NCBI RefSeq assembly: GCF_900492205.1
Contig: NZ_UEYQ01000023.1
Location: 1 to 56,735 of the forward strand
Direction: 5' to 3'
Length of the DNA: 56,735 nt
From: Ciceribacter sp. T2.26MG-112.2
Lineage (GTDB): Bacteria; Pseudomonadota; Alphaproteobacteria; Rhizobiales; Rhizobiaceae
The notes beneath the pieces were generated by a model. That model worked only from the letters and a program-made list of their open reading frames with translations. It searched no databases and was not told the origin of the DNA. Of the stretch, positions 25,674 through 33,589 are shown in pieces. Each line of letters opens with the position of its first letter. Position 1 is the first letter of the stretch. Made by a program: the position numbers and the translations under genes.

Positions 25674-27683
25674 TCAAGTCGCGACAGTGCCGGAGAGTTG
25701 GGGTTCGCCTGCCTGTTGCCTTCCCTCCCGGCTCTCTGCTGAGTCCGTGGCTCGGCGCGGCTGATGCGGTGTCTTGTTCCAGAAGAACGGCTTGCAGCGC
25801 AATTCGATGACCGCCTTCCACGCGGCGAACGAGGTCATCATCCAGTAGAGCGGGACGCCCATCCAGCGACAGCCGATCAGCCTTTGCTCGTGAGCGGTCA
25901 TTGTCGTCAGGCCCAGGGCCACGAAGGCGGCATAGCTGCCGAAGATGTTGGTGAGGTCGATGACGAAGAGCGCAGCCTCGAAGGCGCCGATCGCCTCGGC
26001 CGGCTTCTGCAGCATCGCCATGCAGGAGGAGACAAGGAAGACGATGATGAGCGGATGGCTGAGCGCCGAGATCAGCATGCCGCCGATCAGCAGCTGGAAC
26101 GTCGCAAAGGCGGCCAGTCCCATTTCGTCGATCGTCCGGCGCGGATCGCGCATCATCACCAGCCAGGTCTGCAACCATCCCTTGAACCAGCGGGTCCGCT
26201 GGCCGAGCCAGACCCCGGTCGTCGTCGGCGCATCCTCCAGCGTCTGCCGGCGGATCGTTGCCGAACGGTAGCCGAAGCGGTAGAGCCGCATGCCGAGATC
26301 GGCGTCTTCGGTAACATTGAACGGATCCCAGCCGCCGACTGCCCTTAAGGGGCCGGTGCGAAAATGGTTGGAGGTGCCGCCGAGCGGCAGCGGCATGCGA
26401 TAGCGCGCCAGAACCGGCAGCATGCGGCGAAACAGGGCGGCATATTCGAGGGCAAACAGCGCGCTGGTAAAGGATTCGTGCATGTTGGCGATGACGAGCG
26501 GCGCCTGAAGGCAGACGATGTCCTCCGGCGCCGCGCGGAAGGTGTGGTAGGCTTCCTTCAACTGGTCGGGATGCGGCCGGTCCTCGGCATCGAAGATCGC
26601 CACATAATCGCCGCGCACGCCGGGAAGCGCATAGCCGAGCGCCTTCGGCTTGGTCCGCGGCGTCATCGGCGGCACTTCGACGATCTCGATGTGACGGGGC
26701 GGTTTCAGCGCCCGGATGGCCGAGAGTGTCTCGGTATCGTCCGCCTCGCAGACCAGCTTGATGTCGAGCCGGGAACGCGGCCAGTCGAGACGGTCCAGCG
26801 CCGCGAGCAGTTGTGGAGCGATCTCGGCCTCGCGGTAGAGCGCCACCATCACCGAATAGACGGGCAGGGCGCCCTCGATCGCGAGCGCCGGAGGCTGGGC
26901 CGGGCGCTTTCGCGCGGTTCGATGCCCATGGACCAAAGCGGCGAGACGCAGGCATAGCGCTGCCAGATAGAGCAGCGAGAGCGCCAGGTGGAGCAGAACC
27001 GCCGCAAGGGCCGGCACGATAAGGAGGAAGGCGAAGGTGCCGCTGAGGGCGACGCCGGCCCAGAAGCCCTGGTGCCCGGTCAGCACCGTGCGGGCCGAAA
27101 AAGCCGGGCTCTCCTCGAACAGCCGGCTGACGGTCGCGCGTGCGCGTCGTTCTGCGCCCGTCTTCCAGACCGCCTGCCGGATCGTCGATGGCGTGGCGAT
27201 CGCCAGCGACTGGCGAAGGGCGGGGTGGCGGGAAAGGCTGGATAGAAGATGGTCTATGCGTCGTGCCTGAGGCGCGATCAGGGTGAGCGGGGGGCGGGCC
27301 TTGTCGTGAAGCCGCACGCAGCAGGGGCGGGTGAGCTGGCTGTCCAGCCCCGGGCTGTCGACCACCGCGCCGTCCGGGATCGTGTCGACAAAGGCGAGAC
27401 CGGCCAGCCGCGCCAGGGCGCCGTAATAGGCCGCCTCCTCGACGTGGCCGCTCGCCAGCAGTTCCTCCTCGATCGTCGTGCCATGGCTCGTCGCTCGCCT
27501 TGCCATGCGCGCGATCAGGGGTTTGGCAAGCCCGAGCGATTTCAGCACCAGCGCTTCGCCGCGCAGCGCGGCAAGGCCCGCGCCGTCCCCGGCCGGTTCT
27601 CCGGGGACAGGCACTCCATGCAATGCAGCATTGAATCCCCCGGCGGCCGCTTCCGAACGGCCGCCATATTCCCCGAGCAGCAT
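25674..27683 (-). CDS. Membrane family 2 glycosyltransferase
   Basis: The 669-residue protein is a processive-type GT2 like cellulose/NfrB-type synthases. Residues 40-175 resemble a GspE/T2SS N-terminal type domain. Two membrane spans lie at about 210-255. The catalytic core has VALYREAE, CEADD, the DxD-like FDAED (about 362), VTEDADLG (about 457) and QRTRW (about 493), the QxxRW motif of beta-glycan synthases. Four or five further spans follow before a polar tail. All catalytic residues are present. Product and acceptor are unknown; no PilZ or cellulose-operon partners are nearby. Confidence 0.85.
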   Translation of the reverse strand: MLLGEYGGRSEAAAGGFNAALHGVPVPGEPAGDGAGLAALRGEALVLKSLGLAKPLIARMARRATSHGTTIEEELLASGHVEEAAYYGALARLAGLAFVDTIPDGAVVDSPGLDSQLTRPCCVRLHDKARPPLTLIAPQARRIDHLLSSLSRHPALRQSLAIATPSTIRQAVWKTGAERRARATVSRLFEESPAFSARTVLTGHQGFWAGVALSGTFAFLLIVPALAAVLLHLALSLLYLAALCLRLAALVHGHRTARKRPAQPPALAIEGALPVYSVMVALYREAEIAPQLLAALDRLDWPRSRLDIKLVCEADDTETLSAIRALKPPRHIEIVEVPPMTPRTKPKALGYALPGVRGDYVAIFDAEDRPHPDQLKEAYHTFRAAPEDIVCLQAPLVIANMHESFTSALFALEYAALFRRMLPVLARYRMPLPLGGTSNHFRTGPLRAVGGWDPFNVTEDADLGMRLYRFGYRSATIRRQTLEDAPTTTGVWLGQRTRWFKGWLQTWLVMMRDPRRTIDEMGLAAFATFQLLIGGMLISALSHPLIIVFLVSSCMAMLQKPAEAIGAFEAALFVIDLTNIFGSYAAFVALGLTTMTAHEQRLIGCRWMGVPLYWMMTSFAAWKAVIELRCKPFFWNKTPHQPRRATDSAESREGRQQAGEPQLSGTVAT

Positions 27684-27741
27684 GATTCTGTTACACCGTC
27701 ATCAGTCGATGACGTCCCAGCTATCCCCGAAGCGGATCATA

Positions 27742-28617
27742 ATGATACACGCATTAGTTTCATCCCTGCATTTTCAGGGGGCCCGCATTTTAGTTGCAAT
27801 CGCGTGTGCGCTTCTTGTGGCCTTGGGCACGCCGCAATCGTCGCGGGCCGACGATCTGCCGGTGCTCTTCGATGCGCGCGAGCGTCTGCCACGCCCCGAC
27901 CTGTCCGGCCTTTTGCGCCTGCGTTTCCTGACGACGACGGATTTTCCGCCCTTCAATTTTGCCGACCAGACGGGCCGGCTCTCGGGCTTTCATGTCGAAC
28001 TGGCCCGCGCCCTCTGCGCCGAACTCGGTATCGAGGCGAAATGCCAGATCCAGGCGCTGCCCTTTGCCGAACTGGAGGGCGCGCTCGACGGCGGCCAGGG
28101 CGACGCTGTGATGGCTGGGATTGCGGTGAACGACGATCTGCGCGGCCGTTTCGCCTTCAGCCGGCCTTATATGCAACTGCCGGCGCGCTTTGCCCGTCAC
28201 AAGCAGGCGGCTTTCGCCGGAGAAGACGCCAACGCCCTGTTCGGCCGTCGGGTCGGCGTGGTCAGCGGCACGGCGCACGAGGCGATGTTGAGGGCCTTTT
28301 TCCCGAATATCGAGCCTGTCGGGTTTGCCGATCGCGACCGGATGCTGGAGGATCTGAAGGGCAAGAAGATCGAGGCGGTCTTCGCCGATTCGCTGCAGCT
28401 GTCCTTCTGGACGGCCGGCGAGGCCTCGGGTGGCTGCTGCGCCCTTCTCGGCGGCGCCTATCTGTCCGAGCGCTTCCTGGGGGAGGGGCTGACGATCATG
28501 GTCCGGCGTGACGACCCGGCGCTGGCCTCGGCCTTCGACAGTGCGCTCGCGGCACTGTCGCGCAATGGCCGGCTCCAGGAGATCTATCTGCGCTATTTTC
28601 CCTATGGGCTTTTCTAG
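27742..28617 (+). CDS. Periplasmic solute-binding protein, amino-acid type
   Basis: This 291-residue exported protein has a signal peptide (ILVAIACALLVALGTPQSSRA) and a family-3 solute-binding fold: LRFLTTTDFPPFNFADQTGRLSGF, then DAVMAGIAVNDDLRGRFAFSRPY. Such proteins feed polar amino acid ABC transporters or act as sensory inputs. No permease or ATPase gene is adjacent. The start may be ATG 27709 or ATG 27742; neither has a strong ribosome-binding site. It is divergent from the glycosyltransferase gene, only 25-60 bases apart. Confidence 0.82.
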   Translation: MIHALVSSLHFQGARILVAIACALLVALGTPQSSRADDLPVLFDARERLPRPDLSGLLRLRFLTTTDFPPFNFADQTGRLSGFHVELARALCAELGIEAKCQIQALPFAELEGALDGGQGDAVMAGIAVNDDLRGRFAFSRPYMQLPARFARHKQAAFAGEDANALFGRRVGVVSGTAHEAMLRAFFPNIEPVGFADRDRMLEDLKGKKIEAVFADSLQLSFWTAGEASGGCCALLGGAYLSERFLGEGLTIMVRRDDPALASAFDSALAALSRNGRLQEIYLRYFPYGLF

Positions 28618-28747
28618 AGCATGTCTCGCGAAGCTGAGCAGCGGTCTTGCCAAGACGACATGCAAAAACAGAAGCCTGTCGCAGGTCGCGTCAATATCAA
28701 TCCACGCGACCTGCCGTAGCCGACCCTGCCCCGGAGTACACCGGGGC
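28616..28747. repeat. Rhizobial intergenic mosaic repeat
   Basis: Three inverted repeats lie in a row after the solute-binding protein gene: GCATGTC/GACATGC (28619-28663), GCAGGTCGCG/CGCGACCTGC (28681-28714) and GCCCCGG/CCGGGGC (28728-28747). The AGAGCATGTC...GACATGC unit resembles a very common Rhizobiaceae intergenic repeat. No gene is seen in it. Confidence 0.55.
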
Positions 28748-28755
28748 GTTGAGTA

Positions 28756-29169
28756 TCAGAGCGGGCGGTAGCGGGCGATCGCGCTGTGCTCGATCGCCGC
28801 ACAGGTCAGCTTGTCGAGCTTCAGCCGGTCGCGAAGCAATTGCAGCAACCGGATCTCCTCGGGCTTTACGGCCATGTCGACGGCCATGACCTCGACGGCT
28901 AGCGCATAGGCCGTATCATGGGAGTGGGCCGGCAAGGCGTCGCGGATGACCTCGAGCGCGATGTCCAGACCTTCCGGGCCGGCCAGGATGTCGGCGCAGC
29001 GCTGGGAAACCTCGATCAGCCCGTCCTTGTCGAACCCGTCGAAGATCGGCAAGAGGTCGATCAGCTGGCCGATGCGGCGCAACTCCTTGTCGTTCATCGA
29101 ATTGTCGACGGCGGAGGCCATCACCATGACGAAGATCAGAGCGTCATGCGGCGTTACGGGTGTTGTCAT
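28756..29169 (-). CDS. TerB-like protein
   Basis: The 137-residue helical, acidic protein fits the TerB family (PF05099): DALIFVMVMASAVDNSMNDKELRRI at the N-terminus, and MAVDMAVKPEEIRLLQLLRDRL later. The repeated acidic helix motif with Asp/Asn/Glu at the end of the first helix is the presumed metal-binding feature. No other tellurite-resistance (ter) genes are near, so this is probably a general stress or housekeeping member. Confidence 0.75.
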   Translation of the reverse strand: MTTPVTPHDALIFVMVMASAVDNSMNDKELRRIGQLIDLLPIFDGFDKDGLIEVSQRCADILAGPEGLDIALEVIRDALPAHSHDTAYALAVEVMAVDMAVKPEEIRLLQLLRDRLKLDKLTCAAIEHSAIARYRPL

Positions 29170-29238
29170 CTCTTGGGTATTCCTCGTTGTTTTCTCGCAG
29201 ATTAGGGATTGCCGCCAGCGCTTTCAAGCCGGCCCGTC

Positions 29239-30042
29239 TCAACGCTGGTCGTCGCCGAAGATGCCGCGGCGTTCGCTGCGCGCCTTTTCCACCAGACCGC
29301 CAAGCGGCGAGCCTTCCGGCGCCTCCACCCAGCCGTTCTCCGCGAGCCATCTGGCAATGTCGAGTTCGCCCACCTGGCAGTGGGCCTCGATCGTGCCTTC
29401 CCACTCGGCGCTGTCGGCGTCGCAGGCGATGGTGCGATTGCGCAGGAAGAGCCGTTGCTGGGTGCGGGCCACCATGCCGCACGGCCAGTCGCCGCCCTTC
29501 GACGTCGGGCAGACGCGCATGCGGTCGGTGGTGGTGATGTCGGAGAGCTTCAGGTTGCGCGAGCCGAAGGCGATCAGCCCGGCCTCGACCGATTCCGGCC
29601 GCGGCAGAAGCACCAGCCTGACGCGTTCCGGCGTCTTCTCGGCGGGCGGCTGGAGGGGGTCGATCCGCTCGAGCGGGCCGGCCGCCTGGTTGAGCGGCGA
29701 AGCGAAGAATTCGGGGCTGACCGGACGCACCTCGAGGCTGTCAGTGGCGCTCGGCGAAGGACTTGCCTGATCCGCCGCGCCGGCCGGCGGCATCCCTGTT
29801 GGCTGGTTGCCCGGCAGGTCGGCGTCCGGAACAATCTCTGCCTCGGGCGGCGCCTGCATCCCGCTCTCCGCCGGCGCGAGGGGGTCGTCTGAAGGGGCTG
29901 CCTCGGCCCATTCCGGCGGCATGTCCTCGATTTCGAAGGTCTCACCCGGCTGCTCGCCGATAGTGCGGCCGGCCAGGCTCAGCAGTGTCGCCCACAGGGC
30001 AAGTCCGGCGAGGCCGATGACGAAGGTGGTCAGGGGACGCAT
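29239..30042 (-). CDS. Membrane-anchored protein with degenerate nuclease-like domain
   Basis: This 267-residue protein begins with one membrane anchor (FVIGLAGLALWATLLSLAG). A Pro/Ala/Glu-rich linker follows to about residue 140. The C-terminal 120 residues resemble the second half of a staphylococcal-nuclease fold, ending WLAENGWVEAPEGS...A.SERRGIFG. The Arg/Glu catalytic set of true thermonucleases is not evident, and a DWPCG cysteine pair is present. Function is therefore unlikely to be catalytic as in SNase. It starts 12 bases after the S24 regulator gene and probably shares its transcript. Confidence 0.7.
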   Translation of the reverse strand: MRPLTTFVIGLAGLALWATLLSLAGRTIGEQPGETFEIEDMPPEWAEAAPSDDPLAPAESGMQAPPEAEIVPDADLPGNQPTGMPPAGAADQASPSPSATDSLEVRPVSPEFFASPLNQAAGPLERIDPLQPPAEKTPERVRLVLLPRPESVEAGLIAFGSRNLKLSDITTTDRMRVCPTSKGGDWPCGMVARTQQRLFLRNRTIACDADSAEWEGTIEAHCQVGELDIARWLAENGWVEAPEGSPLGGLVEKARSERRGIFGDDQR

Positions 30043-30054
30043 AGGCCGATTTTC

Positions 30055-30717
30055 CTACTGGCTGGCCCAGATGATCCGGGCGATCCATTCGACTTCCGTC
30101 ATCTCGAGCGTGCGGTTCGGATGCTCCGGATTGAGCGACATGAGCTCGATGGATTTCGCCGACTGGCGGGCCAGCACCTTGGCCATCACTTCGCCATCGC
30201 GGGTCTTGACCACCACGCGGTCGCCGCGCCTGACCTGGGCGCCCGGCTCGACGATCAGCACGTCGCCGTCGCGGTAGAGCGGCTTCATGCTGTCGCCCTG
30301 CACCTCCAGAGCATAAACCCCGGACTTGCGCGCCGGCGAGGCGGGAAACTCGACCACGTCCCAGCCCTGGCCGGCGGGAAAGCCGCCATCGTCGAAGAAA
30401 CCGCCGGCGCCGGCCTGGGCAAAGCCGAGCAGCGGGATCGAACCGGCCTGCGGCGGAAAGGCGCCGTTCGGCACCGTTCCGCCCGACTCCGGCTGGATGA
30501 AGCCCATGAACTGGTCGATACCGGTCCCGGTCGCTTCCAGCACCTTGGAAATGGACTCGGTCGACGGCCAGCGCATGCGCCCGTCCGGTCCCGTCCGTTT
30601 CGACTTGTTGAAGGATGTCGGGTCGAGGCCCGCCCGACGCGCCAGGCCCGACGGGGTCAACTGGTTGCGCTCGGCGAGCCTGTCGATCGCGGCCCAGATG
30701 GTATCATGCGAAAGCAT
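30055..30717 (-). CDS. S24/LexA-like transcriptional regulator
   Basis: The 220-residue protein has an N-terminal helix-turn-helix (LTPSGLARRAGLDPTSFNK, about residues 20-38) and a C-terminal S24 peptidase domain. The self-cleavage serine lies in EVQGDSMKPLYRDGD and the lysine in VVVKTRDGE. The architecture is that of CI/LexA-like repressors that inactivate themselves. It is conserved outside prophages in rhizobia, and no phage genes are nearby. The partner gene downstream encodes the nuclease-like membrane protein. Confidence 0.85.
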   Translation of the reverse strand: MLSHDTIWAAIDRLAERNQLTPSGLARRAGLDPTSFNKSKRTGPDGRMRWPSTESISKVLEATGTGIDQFMGFIQPESGGTVPNGAFPPQAGSIPLLGFAQAGAGGFFDDGGFPAGQGWDVVEFPASPARKSGVYALEVQGDSMKPLYRDGDVLIVEPGAQVRRGDRVVVKTRDGEVMAKVLARQSAKSIELMSLNPEHPNRTLEMTEVEWIARIIWASQ

Positions 30718-30867
30718 TGTCGCTCATGCTCCAGGGCCGGCGACGACGGCACTCCTATGGCCCGTCCCGGCAAGATGCCGGAACTCTAGCCAATCTGGTC
30801 ATGTCCGTAAAGTCGAAAAGGAATAAAATCCTCGATCGAGCGCCGGTTTCGAGGAGGTGACCCCGGG

Positions 30868-31515
30868 TCAGGCCACCATGGCCATGTTGATCTTGCCGAG
30901 CTGGATGACGGCCTGGGTGCGGCTGTCCACCTTGAGCTTCAGCAGGATCGCGGAGACATGCGCCTTGATGGTGGCTTCCGATACACCGAGTTCATAGGCG
31001 ATCTGCTTGTTCAGCAGCCCTTCGCCCAGCATGCCGAGCACGCGGCTCTGCTGCGGCGTCAGCGTTCGCAGCCGGTTGATCAGGTCGGCGACGTCGGGGT
31101 CCTGTTCCTGGCCGCCCTGATAGTTCTTCGGCGTCCAGATGTCGCCTTCCAGAACCGACTGGATGGCGGCGCGGATGTCGTCGATGCCGGACGACTTGGA
31201 AATGAAGCCCGAGGCGCCGAGTTCCAGCGCGCGGCGAATGGTGGTCGGGTCGTCGCTGGCCGACACGATGACGATCGGCAGGCTGGCGAATTCGGCGCGA
31301 AGCGCCATCAGGCCGGAAAAGCCGGATACGCCGGGCATGGAAAGATCGAGCAGCATCAGTTCGGCGTCGGGGTGGTTGGCTGCGGCCTTGCGCGCGGCCT
31401 CGAAGTCACCGGCCTCGACGATTGTCTGCTCCCCTTCGATGCGGCTGACGGCCTGACGCAACGCGCCGCGAAAGAGCGGATGGTCGTCTGCAATGATGAA
31501 GGTCGATGCCGTCAT
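30868..31515 (-). CDS. NarL/FixJ-type response regulator
   Basis: A 215-residue two-component regulator. The receiver domain has the acidic pair DDHPL near residue 10, phospho-acceptor Asp57 in MLLDLSMPG, and the conserved Lys in GFISKSS. The LuxR-type helix-turn-helix is LTPQQSRVLGMLGEGLLNKQIAYELGVSE-like at about residues 148-205. The ATG at 31515 follows GGGAGGGG; the open frame extends upstream but without receiver sequence. No histidine kinase gene is adjacent, so it is an orphan here. Confidence 0.88.
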   Translation of the reverse strand: MTASTFIIADDHPLFRGALRQAVSRIEGEQTIVEAGDFEAARKAAANHPDAELMLLDLSMPGVSGFSGLMALRAEFASLPIVIVSASDDPTTIRRALELGASGFISKSSGIDDIRAAIQSVLEGDIWTPKNYQGGQEQDPDVADLINRLRTLTPQQSRVLGMLGEGLLNKQIAYELGVSEATIKAHVSAILLKLKVDSRTQAVIQLGKINMAMVA

Positions 31516-31604
31516 GTCGAAGCCCCCTCCCAAGAGCGAAGTCTTGAATGCCGCGCAAGCGGCTCTTTCTCTATTTAGCCGCTGCTGTGAACATAAACAA
31601 TAGT

Positions 31605-32036
31605 CTATGTTTTGTCGGGCGTTGCGCCGTCTTCCTTGGCCTTGAACTCTTCCACCAGACCGAAGAAGCTGCGCATGAAGCGTTCCATGATGCCGATCGA
31701 CCGCTCGACCTCCTCGTCGCTTGGCAGCGGTTCGCCGTTCGCCAGAGGTCGGCCCGAAGCCAGGCTCTTCTCCAGCGCCTCGACGCGTTTTTCCAGCCGC
31801 GTAAGGTCTTCCTCGTAGGCGGCGCGCTCGTCGGCGGCCATGCGGCAGGTGAGCGCGCCGTCCTTTTCCTGGCAAAGCGTCAGCGCCCCGGTCTTGCGGT
31901 CGAGGCGGACGAAGCCCCCCTCGGTCTTTTCCAGCGCGAAGCGCGCAAGATCTGTTTCCTGTGCGAAGGCCGGGGCTGCGGTGGCCGTCGCGGCAATGAG
32001 GAAAAGGGTCTTCGGCAGGTTCGGCATCGGTCGCAT
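31605..32036 (-). CDS. Small exported coiled-coil protein, unknown function
   Basis: From the ATG at 32036 (preceded by GAGGAG) the product is 143 residues. A clear signal peptide ends at AAPAFA. The mature protein has a small Cys-containing beta stretch (LTLCQEKDGALTCRM), a charged coiled coil (EEDLTRLEKRVEALEKSL) and a C-terminal helix. Two cysteines could form a disulphide. I do not recognise a named family; homologues seem restricted to rhizobia. Confidence 0.65.
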   Translation of the reverse strand: MRPMPNLPKTLFLIAATATAAPAFAQETDLARFALEKTEGGFVRLDRKTGALTLCQEKDGALTCRMAADERAAYEEDLTRLEKRVEALEKSLASGRPLANGEPLPSDEEVERSIGIMERFMRSFFGLVEEFKAKEDGATPDKT

Positions 32037-32156
32037 CGGCGATCTCCTCGAATTCGTCAGGGGCCGCTCGTCCCTTGCCGCATCAGGCGTGTGGACAAGC
32101 CGTTCGGTTTGCGGCAAACCGCCAACGGAAGTTTCCGCTGATGGAAGGACGGGCCC

Positions 32157-32504
32157 TTGGATCGGATCATATACAAGATCGTGCCGCGCGAAATATGGCA
32201 TGAGGCGCGCCGCGACGGAGTATTTCGCGGGGCGGCGATCGATCTCACCGACGGCTACATCCATTTTTCCACCGCCGCCCAGGCGGTCGAAACGGCGGCG
32301 CGCCACTTTGCCGGGGCCGAGGGCCTGCTGCTGGTTGCCATCGATCCGGGCGCCCTCGGCGCGGCGCTACGCTTCGAGCCGTCGCGCGGCGGCGATCTCT
32401 TTCCCCACCTCTACGCCAGCCTGCCGCTCGATGCCGTCCTGTGGGAAAAGCCCCTGCCGCTCGGCGAGGACGGCCAGCATGTCTTTCCGGAGATGGACCG
32501 ATGA
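32157..32504 (+). CDS. DUF952 family protein
   Basis: The 115-residue protein matches DUF952 (PF06108): IYKIVPREIW, GAAIDLTDGYIHFSTAAQ, and a C-terminal HLYASLPLDAV. The DUF952 fold is related to ADP-ribosyltransferase-like proteins, but activity is not established. The start is TTG 32157 behind GGAAGGA. Its stop overlaps the pyrD start (ATGA), implying translational coupling with pyrimidine synthesis. Confidence 0.85.
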   Translation: MDRIIYKIVPREIWHEARRDGVFRGAAIDLTDGYIHFSTAAQAVETAARHFAGAEGLLLVAIDPGALGAALRFEPSRGGDLFPHLYASLPLDAVLWEKPLPLGEDGQHVFPEMDR

Positions 32505-33589
32505 TCGATGCCTTCAAGACGATCGCCCGCCGGGGCCTCTTCCTGTTCGACGCCGAGACCGCCCACGGCCTGTCGATCGCGGCGCTGAAATCCGGCCTCG
32601 TGCCGGGCTGCGCGCTGAAGGCCGACCCGCGGCTTGCCGTCACCGTCGCGGGCCTCCAATTCCCCAATCCGCTCGGCATGGCCGCCGGCTATGACAAGAA
32701 TGCGGAAGTGCCCGACGCGCTTCTGCGTCTCGGCTTCGGTTTCGCCGAGGTCGGCACGCTGACGCCGAAGCCGCAGGCCGGCAATCCCAAGCCGCGCATC
32801 TTCCGGCTGGAAAAGGACCTGGCCGTGATCAACCGGCTCGGCTTCAACAATGAGGGCCATGCCGCCGCCCTTGCCCGACTGCTGGCCCGCAGGCCGGCCG
32901 GCATCGTCGGCGTCAATATCGGCGCCAACAAGGACAGCGCCGACCGCATCGCCGACTATGTCGAGGGCATCCGCCGTTTCGCCGGCGTCGCCTCCTATTT
33001 CACCGCCAACATCTCCTCGCCCAACACGCCCGGTCTGCGCGACCTGCAGGCGCGCGAGAGCCTGTCGGCGCTTTTGTCGGCCGTGCTCGCCGCCCGGGAC
33101 GAAATGGCCGCGGCGACCGGCCTGCGCCGCCCGGTCTTCCTCAAGGTCGCACCGGATCTGACGGAGGAGGGCATGGACGACATCGCCGCTGAAGCGTTGG
33201 CGCATGATCTCGACGGGCTGATCGTCTCCAACACCACGCTTTCCCGCGACGGCCTCACCGATCCGCGTTTCGCCGGCGAAGCCGGCGGGCTGTCGGGCAA
33301 GCCGCTGTTCGACAAGTCGACGGCGGTGCTGGCCCGCATGCGCCACCGCGTCGGCCCGGCCATGCCGATCATCGGCGTCGGCGGCGTGTCCTCGGCCGAG
33401 ACGGCGCTGGAAAAGGTCCGCGCCGGCGCCGATCTGGTCCAGCTCTATTCCTGCATGGTCTATGAAGGCCCCGGTCTTCCGGCCCGCATCGTGCGCGGGC
33501 TGTCGGCGCTGCTCGACCGGGAAAAGGTCGCCTCGATCCGCGACCTGCGCGACACCCGCCTCGGCTACTGGCTCGCCGCGAAGGTCTGA
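32501..33589 (+). CDS. pyrD: Dihydroorotate dehydrogenase, quinone-linked
   Basis: PyrD oxidises dihydroorotate to orotate with membrane quinone as acceptor, the fourth step of pyrimidine synthesis. The class-2 features are an amphipathic N-terminal helix region, MAAGYDKN, the EVGTLTPKPQ loop, INRLGFNN, and the catalytic-serine motif NISSPNTPGLR. Late FMN-phosphate motifs GVGGVSS and VQLYS are intact. Length is 362 residues. It starts within the DUF952 stop codon, and its last 25 bases overlap the end of the MATE gene on the other strand. Confidence 0.95.
   Translation: MIDAFKTIARRGLFLFDAETAHGLSIAALKSGLVPGCALKADPRLAVTVAGLQFPNPLGMAAGYDKNAEVPDALLRLGFGFAEVGTLTPKPQAGNPKPRIFRLEKDLAVINRLGFNNEGHAAALARLLARRPAGIVGVNIGANKDSADRIADYVEGIRRFAGVASYFTANISSPNTPGLRDLQARESLSALLSAVLAARDEMAAATGLRRPVFLKVAPDLTEEGMDDIAAEALAHDLDGLIVSNTTLSRDGLTDPRFAGEAGGLSGKPLFDKSTAVLARMRHRVGPAMPIIGVGGVSSAETALEKVRAGADLVQLYSCMVYEGPGLPARIVRGLSALLDREKVASIRDLRDTRLGYWLAAKV

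Noticed and set aside
31515..31875. N-terminal extension of the response regulator
   Set aside because: The added 120 codons are low-complexity and precede a good ribosome-binding site and ATG at 31515, where the receiver domain begins.
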